Notes under the pieces: generated by a model
The model's input: the letters and a program-made list of their open reading frames with translations, nothing else
What the model was told of the DNA's origin: nothing
Database searches by the model: none
Source of the DNA: Propioniciclava sinopodophylli
GTDB taxonomy: Bacteria > Actinomycetota > Actinomycetes > Propionibacteriales > Propionibacteriaceae
DNA length: 64,000 nt
Assembly: GCF_004324755.1 (NCBI RefSeq)
Contig: NZ_SDMQ01000013.1
Span: 21,466-85,465 of the forward strand
Direction of reading: 5' to 3'
Shown here: positions 44,892-52,977 of the stretch, in pieces
Numbering within the stretch: position 1 is the stretch's first letter
Layout: every line of letters begins with the position of its first letter
Position numbers and translations under genes: made by a program

Positions 44892-46055
44892 GTGCTCCTC
44901 CTCCGAGCCGACCGCGTCTTCACCGGGTCGGAGATGCTCGCCCCCGGTGAGCTCCTGCTCGACGGCGACCGCGTGGTCGACGTGGGGGAGGCCCCCACCC
45001 CCTCCGCCGACAGCCCCGGTGTTGTCCGCCGACAGCCCCGGCCTTCTGCGTCGACAGCCCCGATCGAGGTCGTCGACCTCGGCGACGTCACGCTCGCACC
45101 CGGCCTCGTCGACGTGCACAGCCACGGCGGCGGCGGCTTCGCGTTCGGCGAGGACCCGGACGCCGTGCTCGCCACCCACCGCGTCCACGGCACCACGACG
45201 ATGGTCGCTTCGACCGTCACCCAGTCGCTGGACGAACTGGAGCGCCAGGTCCGCCTGCTCGCCGAGCGCGTCCGCGACGGGTCGCTGGCCGGCATCCACC
45301 TCGAGGGACCGTGGCTGGCCGAGAAGTACAAGGGCGCCCACCCGGTCGACAAGCTGCGCGACCCGCTGGTCGACGAGGTGCGCCGGTTGCTGGACGCCGG
45401 CGGCGGGGCCGTGAAGATGGTCACCATCGCCGTCGAGAAGCCCGGTGCTCTGGAGTCCGTCAGGCTCATGGCCGACCGCGGCGTCGTCGCGGCCCTGGGC
45501 CACTCGGACTGCACCTACGACCAGGCGGTCGCCGCGATCGAGGCCGGCGTGACCGGCGCCACCCACCTGTTCAACGCCATGCCGGGCCTGCACCACCGCG
45601 AGCCCGGCCCGATCCTCGCCCTGCTCGACGACCAGCGCGTCTGGTGCGAGCTGATCGTCGACGGCGTCCACCTGCGTCCCGAGTTGGCGGCGTGGGTCAT
45701 GTCGGTCTCCGACCGCGTCGTCCTCGTGACGGACGCCATGGCCGCGGCCGGCTGCCACGACGGGAACTACCTGCTCGGCGACCTCCCCGTGGTCGTCGAC
45801 TCCGGTGTCGCGCGGATCGCCGGCACCGACACCATCGCCGGCTCGACCCTCGTGCTCTCGCGCGGGGTGCAGGTCGCCATCGAGGCGGGCGTCACCCCCG
45901 AGGTGGCCCTCCGGGCCGCCACGCTCAACCCCGCCCGCTACCTCGACCTGGACGCCGTGGGCGAGTTCGCCCCCGGTGCCCTCGCCGACGCGGTGGTGTT
46001 CGGCCCCGACTGGTCGGTCGAGAAGGTGCTCTTCCGGGGCGTCTGGGGCGACTGA
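44892..46055 (+). CDS. nagA: N-acetylglucosamine-6-phosphate deacetylase
   Basis: A 387-residue amidohydrolase removing acetate from GlcNAc-6-P. Metal and catalytic motifs: VDVHSHGGGGF, GIHLEGPW, GHSDCTYDQ, THLFNAM and the catalytic Asp in VLVTDAMAAAG. Residues ~38-57 contain a Pro/Ser/Arg-rich insert that is encoded by a 22-bp tandem repeat and is not expected in the family. The gene starts 5 bp after nagB and is followed by a clear terminator. Confidence 0.95.
   Translation: MLLLRADRVFTGSEMLAPGELLLDGDRVVDVGEAPTPSADSPGVVRRQPRPSASTAPIEVVDLGDVTLAPGLVDVHSHGGGGFAFGEDPDAVLATHRVHGTTTMVASTVTQSLDELERQVRLLAERVRDGSLAGIHLEGPWLAEKYKGAHPVDKLRDPLVDEVRRLLDAGGGAVKMVTIAVEKPGALESVRLMADRGVVAALGHSDCTYDQAVAAIEAGVTGATHLFNAMPGLHHREPGPILALLDDQRVWCELIVDGVHLRPELAAWVMSVSDRVVLVTDAMAAAGCHDGNYLLGDLPVVVDSGVARIAGTDTIAGSTLVLSRGVQVAIEAGVTPEVALRAATLNPARYLDLDAVGEFAPGALADAVVFGPDWSVEKVLFRGVWGD
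45004..45061 (+). repeat. 22-bp imperfect tandem repeat inside nagA
   Basis: Three units with GACAGCCCC at 45009, 45031 and 45053 (period exactly 22 bp). Because 22 is not a multiple of three, each unit is read in a different frame. Confidence 0.8.
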
Positions 46056-46061
46056 CTGGGG

Positions 46062-46089
46062 CCCGGTATCACGTGGTGATATCGGGTTT
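46062..46089 (+). terminator. Rho-independent terminator after nagA
   Basis: An 11-bp stem CCCGGTATCAC / GTGATATCGGG (one G-T pair), 3-nt loop GTG, followed by TTT, 6 bp after the stop. Confidence 0.8.
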
Positions 46090-46123
46090 CCTGCGGCGAG
46101 GGCTCCTCGCTAGGTTACGGCCC

Positions 46124-46346
46124 AGCGATCGAGATCGCTGAACCGCCCCCCGCACACCCCCAGCACCCCCGAACGGACACCCCCCGTGCCGCAGTACAGC
46201 CTGCCGTTCTCGGTGGCCGGACGGTCATCAGACGAGCGTGGACGCACTTGTCGACGACCTGTCGTCCCTCGCGTCCTGGAACACGGAGTTCCTGGACCTC
46301 GGGTCGGGCGTGATGCTCTGCATCAGGAGCGGCCATTCGGCGTGAT
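46124..46346 (+). other. Intergenic region with a dyad and a broken ORF remnant
   Basis: The gap between nagA and the helicase gene holds a dyad AGCGATC-GA-GATCGCT (46124-46139). From 46186 there is a short frame starting MPQYSLPFSVAGRSS, and a second frame reads VDALVDDLSSLASWNTEF then LDLGSGVMLCIRSGHSA. The two look like halves of one frameshifted gene end, but no family was recognised. Confidence 0.3.
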
Positions 46347-46397
46347 GTGGGGTGGGCGGGACAGGAAGGCGGAAACCCCACCCCCGGGGAACTGACC

Positions 46398-49160
46398 ATG
46401 GACCTGCGGCGATTCCTGCTACGTCTGGAGAAGAACGGCGTCTTCGTTGATCGCACCGACGACGTCGTCACCGTGATGCCGATGGGCGACAAGCACCTGG
46501 TCACCTTCGCAGATGGCGGCCGCTACTCCTATGGCCCGGACCGGGTCGACCTGCGTGCAGGCCGGGAGGAGCCGTTGGTGGGGCCGTGTCGCGTGATGGT
46601 TCAGGATGTCTGGTGGCCTTCAGCCCGCCATGTCGTGCGATTCGGTGACCTCACGCGCGCCGCCTTCGAGACTGGCGGGCGACTGGTCTGGAAGCTGTAC
46701 CCGACCGATGAGGTCGTGGTGGTGGCGCACCAGCCGTTGACGGGGGACGCCGCGGCCATCTGGGAGGCCTGGGGGCGGGCGGTACGTGCCCTTCCCGCGG
46801 ACGACCCCACCAGGCGGGCCTTCGAACGGATCGACTTCATCCATCCCGACTCTGCACTGGCCGCCTACCTCGACGGGGGTGGTGCCCGGGCGATCGAGGC
46901 ACACGAGGGGATCGCCGCCATCCACCCGTTCGCGTCGAACATCAGCCAGCGACGCGCAGTGGAGACTGCGCTGGGTCACACCCTCTCGGTGATCCAGGGG
47001 CCACCCGGCACGGGTAAGACCCAGACGATCCTGAACATTCTGGCCAGTGTGGTCGCTCACGGTGCAGGTCGGGCCGGGTTGGTGTCGTTCACGAACGCGG
47101 CCGTGGCCAACGTTCGGGAGAAGCTGGACGACCTGGGCGTGGGCGTGGTCGCCGCGTCGTTGGGGAACAAGGAGCTCACCGAGGCTTTCGTGATGGGTCA
47201 GGTGGAGCGCAACGCGGCCGTGGACGCACTCGTCGCCGCCCACAGGCACGACCAGCCGCACCGACCGGGGCGATGGGAGAGCCTCTCCGATGCACTGAAG
47301 GCGGCGCAGGAGATCGAGCGCCAGCTGGCTCGGTGCACCACGGAGCTGGCCGCATGGGAGTTGGAGCGCCAGCACTTCCTCCTCCTGCTGGAGCGGCAGG
47401 AACCGCCGCCCTTGGCGGACTACCCGCTGCTCCAGCGCTCCTCGGATCTCATCGTGCGCTTCCTCGCCGAGACGGCCGTCGACCCAGAACCTTCGGGGCT
47501 GTCGGGCTTGTTGCGCCGTGTCCGTCGGTACGTCCGCTACGGCTCGACGAAGGGGCTGGACGCTCAGGACGCCGATGTCGTGCTCCGGCTGCAGGAGCGT
47601 GTCTACGCTCAACGCATCGCTGAGCTGGGCAAGCTCCGGTCGAGCCTCGACGAGCAGCTTGCAGGCTTCGACCTGCCACGGCTGGTCGAGGAGCACGCCG
47701 AGGCGTCCCGGGCGGTGCTGTGGCAGGCGTTGGTGGCGCGCTACGGCGGCCTGCCGCGAGCCCTCCACGCGAAGGATGCGTGGCGACGCGACCGACGCTT
47801 CGGCGAGGATTACCCGGTCGTGTTGAGCACCTGCCACTCGCTGGCGGGCAGCCTTCGTACGGGGGAACTGCTCGACCTGCTCGTCATCGACGAGGCATCC
47901 CAGGTGGACGTGATCAGCGCAGCCCTGGCCTTGGCGTGCGCCAGACGCGTCGTGATCGTGGGCGACGAACAGCAGCTCCCCCCGATCACGCCCGAGGTGG
48001 GAGACGTTCTACCGGTCTCTTCACGTGCGCATCCCGCACTGAGTCTCATGGCGTCCGTGCGGTTGGCGGGAGGGGGCGCACCACCCACCGTGCCGTTGAT
48101 CGAGCACTACCGGTGCGACCCGGTGATCATCGACTACTGCAATCGCTCGTTCTACGGTGGCGAACTCGTGACGCTGAGCCGGCGCGGGCACGAGCATCCC
48201 ATGGAGGTGGTCGTGACCACGCCGGGACGCCATCAGCGCCTCCACCGGGGCGGCGGGATCACCAACCAACGGGAGATCGACGTGATCCTGCGTGAGGTCC
48301 TGCCGGGCCTGCAGGCGTCGGACAGGGAAGTGGCCTCGATCGTGACCCCCTACCGGCGGCAGGCGGACACGCTGGCGGAGCGGGTGGGAGCAGGCGCAGC
48401 GGACACGGTGCACAGATTCCAGGGGCGCGAGCGCGACGTGATCGTCATGTCGACGGTGATCGACGACTCGTGGCGAGGCGTGTGGCAGCAACGCTTCGTG
48501 GACGACGCGCGTCTGATCAACGTGGCCGTGTCGCGGGCGCGCCGCCGGTTCATCCTGGTCACGCATGACTCGTTGCACCCGGGAACGCGCCACCTGGCGG
48601 AGCTCATCGGATACATCCGGTACCAGTCACTGGATGACACCTTCAGGGTCAGCACGGTGTTCTCGGTGTTCGACCTGCTGTACCGCGACCACACGGCGCA
48701 GCTGATCCCCTTGGCCAAGCGGCTGAAGTCGGTGTCGCGCTACAAGTCGGAGAACATCGCGTGGACCGTGCTGCTCGATGTACTCGCCACGTTGGAAGGA
48801 GTCCTCGATTCCCGCGAGTTCCATGCCCTCGTCCCCACCCCGCAGTGCATGCTGAGGAATCTCGTCCCCGATTCCCTCGACCTCACCGACGAGGAACGTG
48901 CCTACATCGGCAACCGGGCGTCCTTGGACATGGTCGTGCACCACAAGGTCAGCCGTCGCGTCGTGCTGGCGATCGAGGTGAACGGCTTCCAGTTCCATGA
49001 GAACGACGTGGTCCAGCAGGGACGGGACCGGCTCAAGGCGTCGATCTGCGCGAAAGCGGGAATTCCACTGCTGACCCTCCGTACCACGGACAGTGATGAG
49101 CCCCGCCGTGTCCGTCAGGCCCTCGCGGCCTCCTTGGGGTTGGCCGGCGAGGAAGCCTGA
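46398..49160 (+). CDS. Large SF1 helicase with C-terminal PD-(D/E)XK-like domain
   Basis: A 920-residue protein. The superfamily-1 (Upf1/DNA2-like) helicase core has Walker A GPPGTGKTQT at residues 201-210, DEAS motif II (LLVIDEASQVD, near 495), motif III VGDEQQLPP (near 521), and motifs V/VI including HRFQGRERDVIVMS and NVAVSRARRRF (near 708). A helical insertion lies between motifs I and II. The C-terminus (ASLDMVVHHKV ... VLAIEVNGFQFHE ... IPLLTLRT) resembles a DUF2726-like restriction-endonuclease fold. The ATG at 46398 begins the conserved sequence. It is visibly less G+C-rich than its neighbours and stands alone, which suggests acquisition. Such helicase-nuclease fusions occur in phage-defence islands; a repair role is also possible. 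Confidence 0.85.
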   Translation: MDLRRFLLRLEKNGVFVDRTDDVVTVMPMGDKHLVTFADGGRYSYGPDRVDLRAGREEPLVGPCRVMVQDVWWPSARHVVRFGDLTRAAFETGGRLVWKLYPTDEVVVVAHQPLTGDAAAIWEAWGRAVRALPADDPTRRAFERIDFIHPDSALAAYLDGGGARAIEAHEGIAAIHPFASNISQRRAVETALGHTLSVIQGPPGTGKTQTILNILASVVAHGAGRAGLVSFTNAAVANVREKLDDLGVGVVAASLGNKELTEAFVMGQVERNAAVDALVAAHRHDQPHRPGRWESLSDALKAAQEIERQLARCTTELAAWELERQHFLLLLERQEPPPLADYPLLQRSSDLIVRFLAETAVDPEPSGLSGLLRRVRRYVRYGSTKGLDAQDADVVLRLQERVYAQRIAELGKLRSSLDEQLAGFDLPRLVEEHAEASRAVLWQALVARYGGLPRALHAKDAWRRDRRFGEDYPVVLSTCHSLAGSLRTGELLDLLVIDEASQVDVISAALALACARRVVIVGDEQQLPPITPEVGDVLPVSSRAHPALSLMASVRLAGGGAPPTVPLIEHYRCDPVIIDYCNRSFYGGELVTLSRRGHEHPMEVVVTTPGRHQRLHRGGGITNQREIDVILREVLPGLQASDREVASIVTPYRRQADTLAERVGAGAADTVHRFQGRERDVIVMSTVIDDSWRGVWQQRFVDDARLINVAVSRARRRFILVTHDSLHPGTRHLAELIGYIRYQSLDDTFRVSTVFSVFDLLYRDHTAQLIPLAKRLKSVSRYKSENIAWTVLLDVLATLEGVLDSREFHALVPTPQCMLRNLVPDSLDLTDEERAYIGNRASLDMVVHHKVSRRVVLAIEVNGFQFHENDVVQQGRDRLKASICAKAGIPLLTLRTTDSDEPRRVRQALAASLGLAGEEA

Positions 49161-49190
49161 GTCGTCGATCGGAGGGTGAATGATGGGCCC

Positions 49191-49760
49191 ATGGCCACCA
49201 AGCGCGAGGACATCGTCGAGGCGACGGCGCTCCTGATCAAACGCCAGGGCGTCCACGCGGCCTCGATCTCGGCGATCATCGCCGAGGCGAACGCCTCGGC
49301 CGGCTCGATCTACCATCACTTCGCCAACAAGAACGAGATCGTTCTCGAGGTGGCGCGCGCCAAGCTGGCCGAGCCGCTGCGGGCGGCCGTGCTCACGCCG
49401 GTCGCGGGCCCGCTCTCTCCGGCGCAGATCTTCGGGGCCATCGTCGGCGTCGTGCGCGCCGGCGCCGTCGAGCCGCCACTCATCGTCCAGCTGTGGGCGG
49501 GCTCCTACGTCGACCCCGAACTGCGGGAGATCCTGCACACGCAGTTCGAGGACGCCCGCGTCGCCATGTACCGCCACCTCGAGGAGTGGCTCGTGGCCCG
49601 GGGCGTTCCCGACCCCGCCGACCGCGTGGACGCCATCGCCCGTGTCACGCTCGGCCAGGCCATGGGCTTCCTCGCCCAAAGCACCCTCGACCCCGGCTTC
49701 GACCAGGACGCCTACGTCGCCGAGGCCACCGCCCTGCTGGACGCCGTCGCCCGGCCCTGA
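49191..49760 (+). CDS. TetR/AcrR-family transcriptional regulator
   Basis: A 189-residue protein with an N-terminal helix-turn-helix (REDIVEATALLIKRQGVHAASI, then NASAGSIYHHFANKNEIV) and a variable all-helical ligand domain. The ATG (MATKRED) is preferred; a GTG 15 bp upstream directly abuts GGAGG and is less likely. No obvious target is adjacent: downstream is the convergent nei gene, 1 bp apart. The ligand is unknown. Confidence 0.88.
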   Translation: MATKREDIVEATALLIKRQGVHAASISAIIAEANASAGSIYHHFANKNEIVLEVARAKLAEPLRAAVLTPVAGPLSPAQIFGAIVGVVRAGAVEPPLIVQLWAGSYVDPELREILHTQFEDARVAMYRHLEEWLVARGVPDPADRVDAIARVTLGQAMGFLAQSTLDPGFDQDAYVAEATALLDAVARP

Positions 49761-49761
49761 C

Positions 49762-50526
49762 TCACGCCTGGCAGCTCGGACAGAAGAACAACGTGCGTGC
49801 TCGGGGGGCATCCCCGATCGTGCCCGCCGTGATCGGGGTGCCGCACCGTCGGCAGGGGTGGCGCAGGCGCCGGTAGACGGCGTGGCCGCGGCGGGCATCG
49901 AACCGACTGGTGATGGCGGCCCTCAGGATGCGGTGGGCGCGCTCGGCCAGCGCCCTGAGTTCGGCGGCGGGCACGTCGACGGCCGGACGCCACGGGTCCA
50001 GCCCTTGGGCGAACAGGGCCTCGGCCGTCCACATCGTGCCGAGCCCGGCCAGGTTGGACTGGTCGAGCAGGGCCGCGCCCAGGGCGTCCGGGCTCGCGGC
50101 CAGGCGGCGGGCCGCCTCGGCGGCGTCCCAGTCGGGGCCGAGCAGGTCGGGGCCGAGGTGTCCGACCAGGCGGTGCTCGTCGGCGGTGCGGACGAGGTCG
50201 AGCATGCCGAGAGAGTCCCCGACCGCGGTCGACTGCGCGGTGGCCAGCACGGCGCGAACGGTGTGCGCCCGGAACGCCCGCGGCGGGTCGGTGGTCTCCC
50301 AGACGCGCCACGACCCGTCCATCCGCAGGTGGCTGTGCAGCGTGAGGCCGGTGTCGAGGCGGTGCAGGAGGTGCTTGCCTCGCGGCACGACCTCGAGCGT
50401 GGTCGCGCCCCGCAGGTCGGCGGTGGCCAGGGACGGCCAGCGCAGGTCGCTGCGCGTCAGCGGTTGGCCGGCGAGCGCCCCGTGTAGCCGGCGTGCCGTC
50501 CGCCAGACGGCGTCGCCCTCAGGCAT
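49762..50526 (-). CDS. nei: Fpg/Nei-family DNA glycosylase (endonuclease VIII-like)
   Basis: A 254-residue base-excision repair enzyme. The catalytic N-terminus is MPEGDAV (Pro2/Glu3), the helix-two-turn-helix region includes LLDQSNLAGLGTMWTAEALF, and the C-terminal zinc finger is CRRCGTPI ... FFCPSC. It removes oxidised pyrimidines and nicks the strand. The Nei2-like actinobacterial type is suggested by the 'GD' after PE. Its start overlaps the end of the Sir2 gene by 8 bp. Confidence 0.93.
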   Translation of the reverse strand: MPEGDAVWRTARRLHGALAGQPLTRSDLRWPSLATADLRGATTLEVVPRGKHLLHRLDTGLTLHSHLRMDGSWRVWETTDPPRAFRAHTVRAVLATAQSTAVGDSLGMLDLVRTADEHRLVGHLGPDLLGPDWDAAEAARRLAASPDALGAALLDQSNLAGLGTMWTAEALFAQGLDPWRPAVDVPAAELRALAERAHRILRAAITSRFDARRGHAVYRRLRHPCRRCGTPITAGTIGDAPRARTLFFCPSCQA

Positions 50527-51274
50527 CGGCGACGAGGCGGGGGAGGACCTCCTCGATCGGGTCGCGCAGCACGGCGTTCGCCAGGTAGTCGTACGGCGTC
50601 TCCTGGTTGTTGACGATGACCACCCGCGCGGAGTGCCCGAAGGCGTACGGCACCAGGCCCGCCACCGGGTGCACGGTGAGGGTGGTGCCCACCGCGAGCA
50701 CGAGGTCGGCGTCCTCGGCGAGACGGACGGAGGCGTCCAGGACGCCGGGCTCGAGCATCTCCTCGAACAGGATCACGGTGGCCCGCGTGATGCCGTCGCA
50801 CTCGTGACAGCGCGGGTCGTCGTCCCCGGCCAGGACGCGCTCGCGCATCTGCTCCATCGGGCCGGTGTTACCGCAGTCCTCGCAGCGCCAGGTCCGCGCG
50901 TTGCCGTGCACCTCGTGGACGATGTCGGGCGACGACCCCGCCACCAGGTGCAGCCCGTCGGTGTTCTGCGTGACGATGCCGGCCAGCTTCCCGGCCCGCT
51001 CCAGGTCGACCAGCGCGAGGTGGCCGGCGTTGGGGGCGGCCTCCCAGTGCGCGGAGTGGGCTCGGGCACGCCAGGCCTTGCGGCGGACGTCCTCGTCGGT
51101 GAGGTAGTACGACAGCGTCGAGATCTTCTCGGCGTCGGGGTCCTGCGTCCACCGCCCTTGCGGGCCGCGGAAGTCCGGGATCCCGGAGGCCGTCGACAGC
51201 CCCGCCCCGGTCAGCGCGAGGATGCGCGACGAGCGGGCGACCAGGTCGTGGGCGATGCTGAAGGCGTCCGGCAC
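50519..51274 (-). CDS. cobB: Sir2-family NAD-dependent protein deacylase
   Basis: A 251-residue sirtuin. NAD-binding GAGLSTASGIPDFRG, catalytic TQNTDGLH and HGN, and zinc cysteines CEDC and CHEC are present, then FEEML and GTTLTVHP. It removes acetyl or other acyl groups from lysines using NAD. The four zinc cysteines and the full catalytic set are intact. It is translationally coupled with the nei gene downstream. Confidence 0.94.
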   Translation of the reverse strand: MPDAFSIAHDLVARSSRILALTGAGLSTASGIPDFRGPQGRWTQDPDAEKISTLSYYLTDEDVRRKAWRARAHSAHWEAAPNAGHLALVDLERAGKLAGIVTQNTDGLHLVAGSSPDIVHEVHGNARTWRCEDCGNTGPMEQMRERVLAGDDDPRCHECDGITRATVILFEEMLEPGVLDASVRLAEDADLVLAVGTTLTVHPVAGLVPYAFGHSARVVIVNNQETPYDYLANAVLRDPIEEVLPRLVADA

Positions 51275-51321
51275 GGGTCAACCGTACGCGTACGCCGCCG
51301 GTGCGGCCGCCCGCGGCCCTG

Positions 51322-52038
51322 CTAGTCGGCCAGGGACGCGATCAGCGACGCCAGCGCGTCCGGTGCCGAGAACATCGGCCAGTGGCCGGAGTCGATGTCG
51401 GCGTAGGTGAGGTGCTGCGCCGGCGTCAGCTCGGGGATCTCGCCCGCCTCCAGCCACGCCTTCGCGTCGTCGGGTGAGTACTCGGGGCAGACCATCACCA
51501 CCGGCACCTCGTGGCGCCGCGCGTCGGTGTAGCGGACGATGCCCGTCACCACCGCCTCGGGAACGGGGTGGGACGCCGCCGCGAACGCCGCGCGGTGTTC
51601 GGGCGTGAGGTCATCGGAGTCGGGCCCGGCGAACGCCTCCCAGCCCGGGAACGTGACGACGCCGTCGGCGGGCTCGAAGAACGGCATGTACGCCGCGCCG
51701 TCAGCCTGCGGCATGCCGCCGACGAGGGCGACCTTCGCCACCTGCGCCCGGCGGCGGTCCGCGGCCAGCCAGGCGAGCGTGGACGCCGCCGAGTGGCCGA
51801 CGACGAGCACGCCTCGGCTCCCTGAGCGTGCCGAAGGGGCCTCGACGGGCCCGGACACCCGGTCGATCGCGGCCAGTACGGCGTCCAGTTGGTCCTCCAG
51901 CGTCGCGGAGACAGCGCCGTCGCCCTGCCCGGGCAACGTGACGGCGACGGGGTCGTGGCCGGCGGCGCGCAGGCCGGGGAGGACGGCGTCCCAGGCTGAG
52001 CCGTCGAGCCAGAGGCCGGGGATGAGGACGATGCGCAC
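51322..52038 (-). CDS. Alpha/beta-fold hydrolase
   Basis: A 238-residue small esterase-like hydrolase. The oxyanion region is IVLIPGLWLDGSAWD, the nucleophile elbow is VVGHSAAS, and the catalytic His is in IDSGHWPMF near the C-terminus. The GTG start at 52038 follows AGGAGG and sits 1 bp inside the end of the upstream gene's stop region. Residues ~66-76 (EAPSARSGSRG) are encoded by an inserted REP-like repeat (51816-51849) that kept the frame. The substrate is unknown. Confidence 0.88.
   Translation of the reverse strand: MRIVLIPGLWLDGSAWDAVLPGLRAAGHDPVAVTLPGQGDGAVSATLEDQLDAVLAAIDRVSGPVEAPSARSGSRGVLVVGHSAASTLAWLAADRRRAQVAKVALVGGMPQADGAAYMPFFEPADGVVTFPGWEAFAGPDSDDLTPEHRAAFAAASHPVPEAVVTGIVRYTDARRHEVPVVMVCPEYSPDDAKAWLEAGEIPELTPAQHLTYADIDSGHWPMFSAPDALASLIASLAD
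51816..51849. repeat. REP-like repeat inserted in frame in a hydrolase gene
   Basis: It carries TCCCTGAGCGTGCCGA (identical over 16 bases to 33780) followed by AGGGGCCTCGA. It lies inside the coding sequence, just before the nucleophile motif. Confidence 0.7.
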
Positions 52039-52039
52039 G

Positions 52040-52854
52040 TCAGTCCTCCTTCTCGCCGGCGGTGAGCGTGTCGAGGTCGCGGGTGGCGAAGCGGTGGTGC
52101 TGGTACTCCTCCGCGAGGATCGTCTGGAGTGCCAGGTGCACCGGCACGTCGGGGTAGGCCGGCCACCCGGGTTCTTCACGGGTGACGCTGCCGGTCAGGT
52201 CGTCGTCGGTCAGCGTTGCGAGGTGCTCGCGCATGGCGTCCTGCCGCGCGGTGCGCCCGGCGAGCGCCTCCTCCAGCGTGGGGCGCGCGGTGCGGTCGCC
52301 GGGCATGTTCCACTCGGCTGGCCAGTCGGGCGCCTCGTCCCACGGCAGGTCGAGCGGGCGGTAGGGGTTCGGGTCGCCTTGGACCGTCCGTTGCAGCCAG
52401 GCAGCCGTGGCGAACCCGAGGTGCCGCAGCGTCTGGATGAAGGACCACTCCCCGTCGACGTTGGCGTGCAGCGTCTCCTCGGGCAGCGCGCGGGCGCGCT
52501 CGGTCAGGTCGGCCCAGCGCTGCTCCACCTGCGCCCACGCCCGGCGGAAGCCCTCGGCGTCCGGCGGGTTCAACTCGCCGTACAGCGGGTCACGGCGGGT
52601 CAGCTCGGCGTCGACCAGCGGGCCGATGTCGACGCCGTTGACCACGACGTTTCCGAGGTCGCCCTCGATGACAACGTCGCTGAGCTCGACTCCGACCAGA
52701 CGCGTCCCGTACAGCGCCGCACCCGGATCTCCACGCCCGAGAGGTTGACCCGCGTCATCCGCGCGTCGTTGAGCTGCACCCGGTGCAGGGTCGCGCCCTT
52801 CATGCTGACGCGCTCGAAGCTGGCGCCGTCCAGATTGGTGTCGATGAACTCCAT
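52040..52854 (-). pseudogene. Pentapeptide-repeat / DinB-family protein, one-base frameshift
   Basis: The N-terminal frame (MEFIDTNLDGASFERVSM ... RMTRVNLSGVEIR) is a short pentapeptide-repeat segment. It continues in a different frame as GAALYGTRLVGVELSDVVIE and then the DinB-like domain: DGEWSFIQTLRHLGFATAAWL, LPWDEAPDWP and EYQHHRFATRDLDTL. In relatives these are one protein. A single G appears to be missing in the CGGG tract at 52721-52724. The DinB part could still be made from an internal GTG/ATG near 52645, as it has its own open frame of 201 residues. A sequencing error is possible. Confidence 0.75.
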
Positions 52855-52939
52855 GGCGTCACGCTACGACCGGAACCGGACAGAAATCGTGCGGTGCGCG
52901 TGGGAATCGCCGGCGGGAATGGACAAGGACACCCTGACG

Positions 52940-52977
52940 TTGAGATACTTGAAACATCAACCACACAAGGAGTGGTC
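52940..52977 (+). promoter_or_regulatory. AT-rich promoter/operator before the LLM oxidoreductase gene
   Basis: The segment from 52940 to 52960 begins TTGAGAT and ends ACATCAA, a partial dyad (TTGA..T / A..TCAA), with an embedded GATACT as possible -10. AAGGAG precedes the ATG at 52978. A MarR-type site is possible but unproven. Confidence 0.4.

Noticed and set aside
45004..45061. CRISPR-like array in nagA
   Set aside because: The repeats are only 22 bp apart with no spacers; it is a simple tandem repeat inside a gene.
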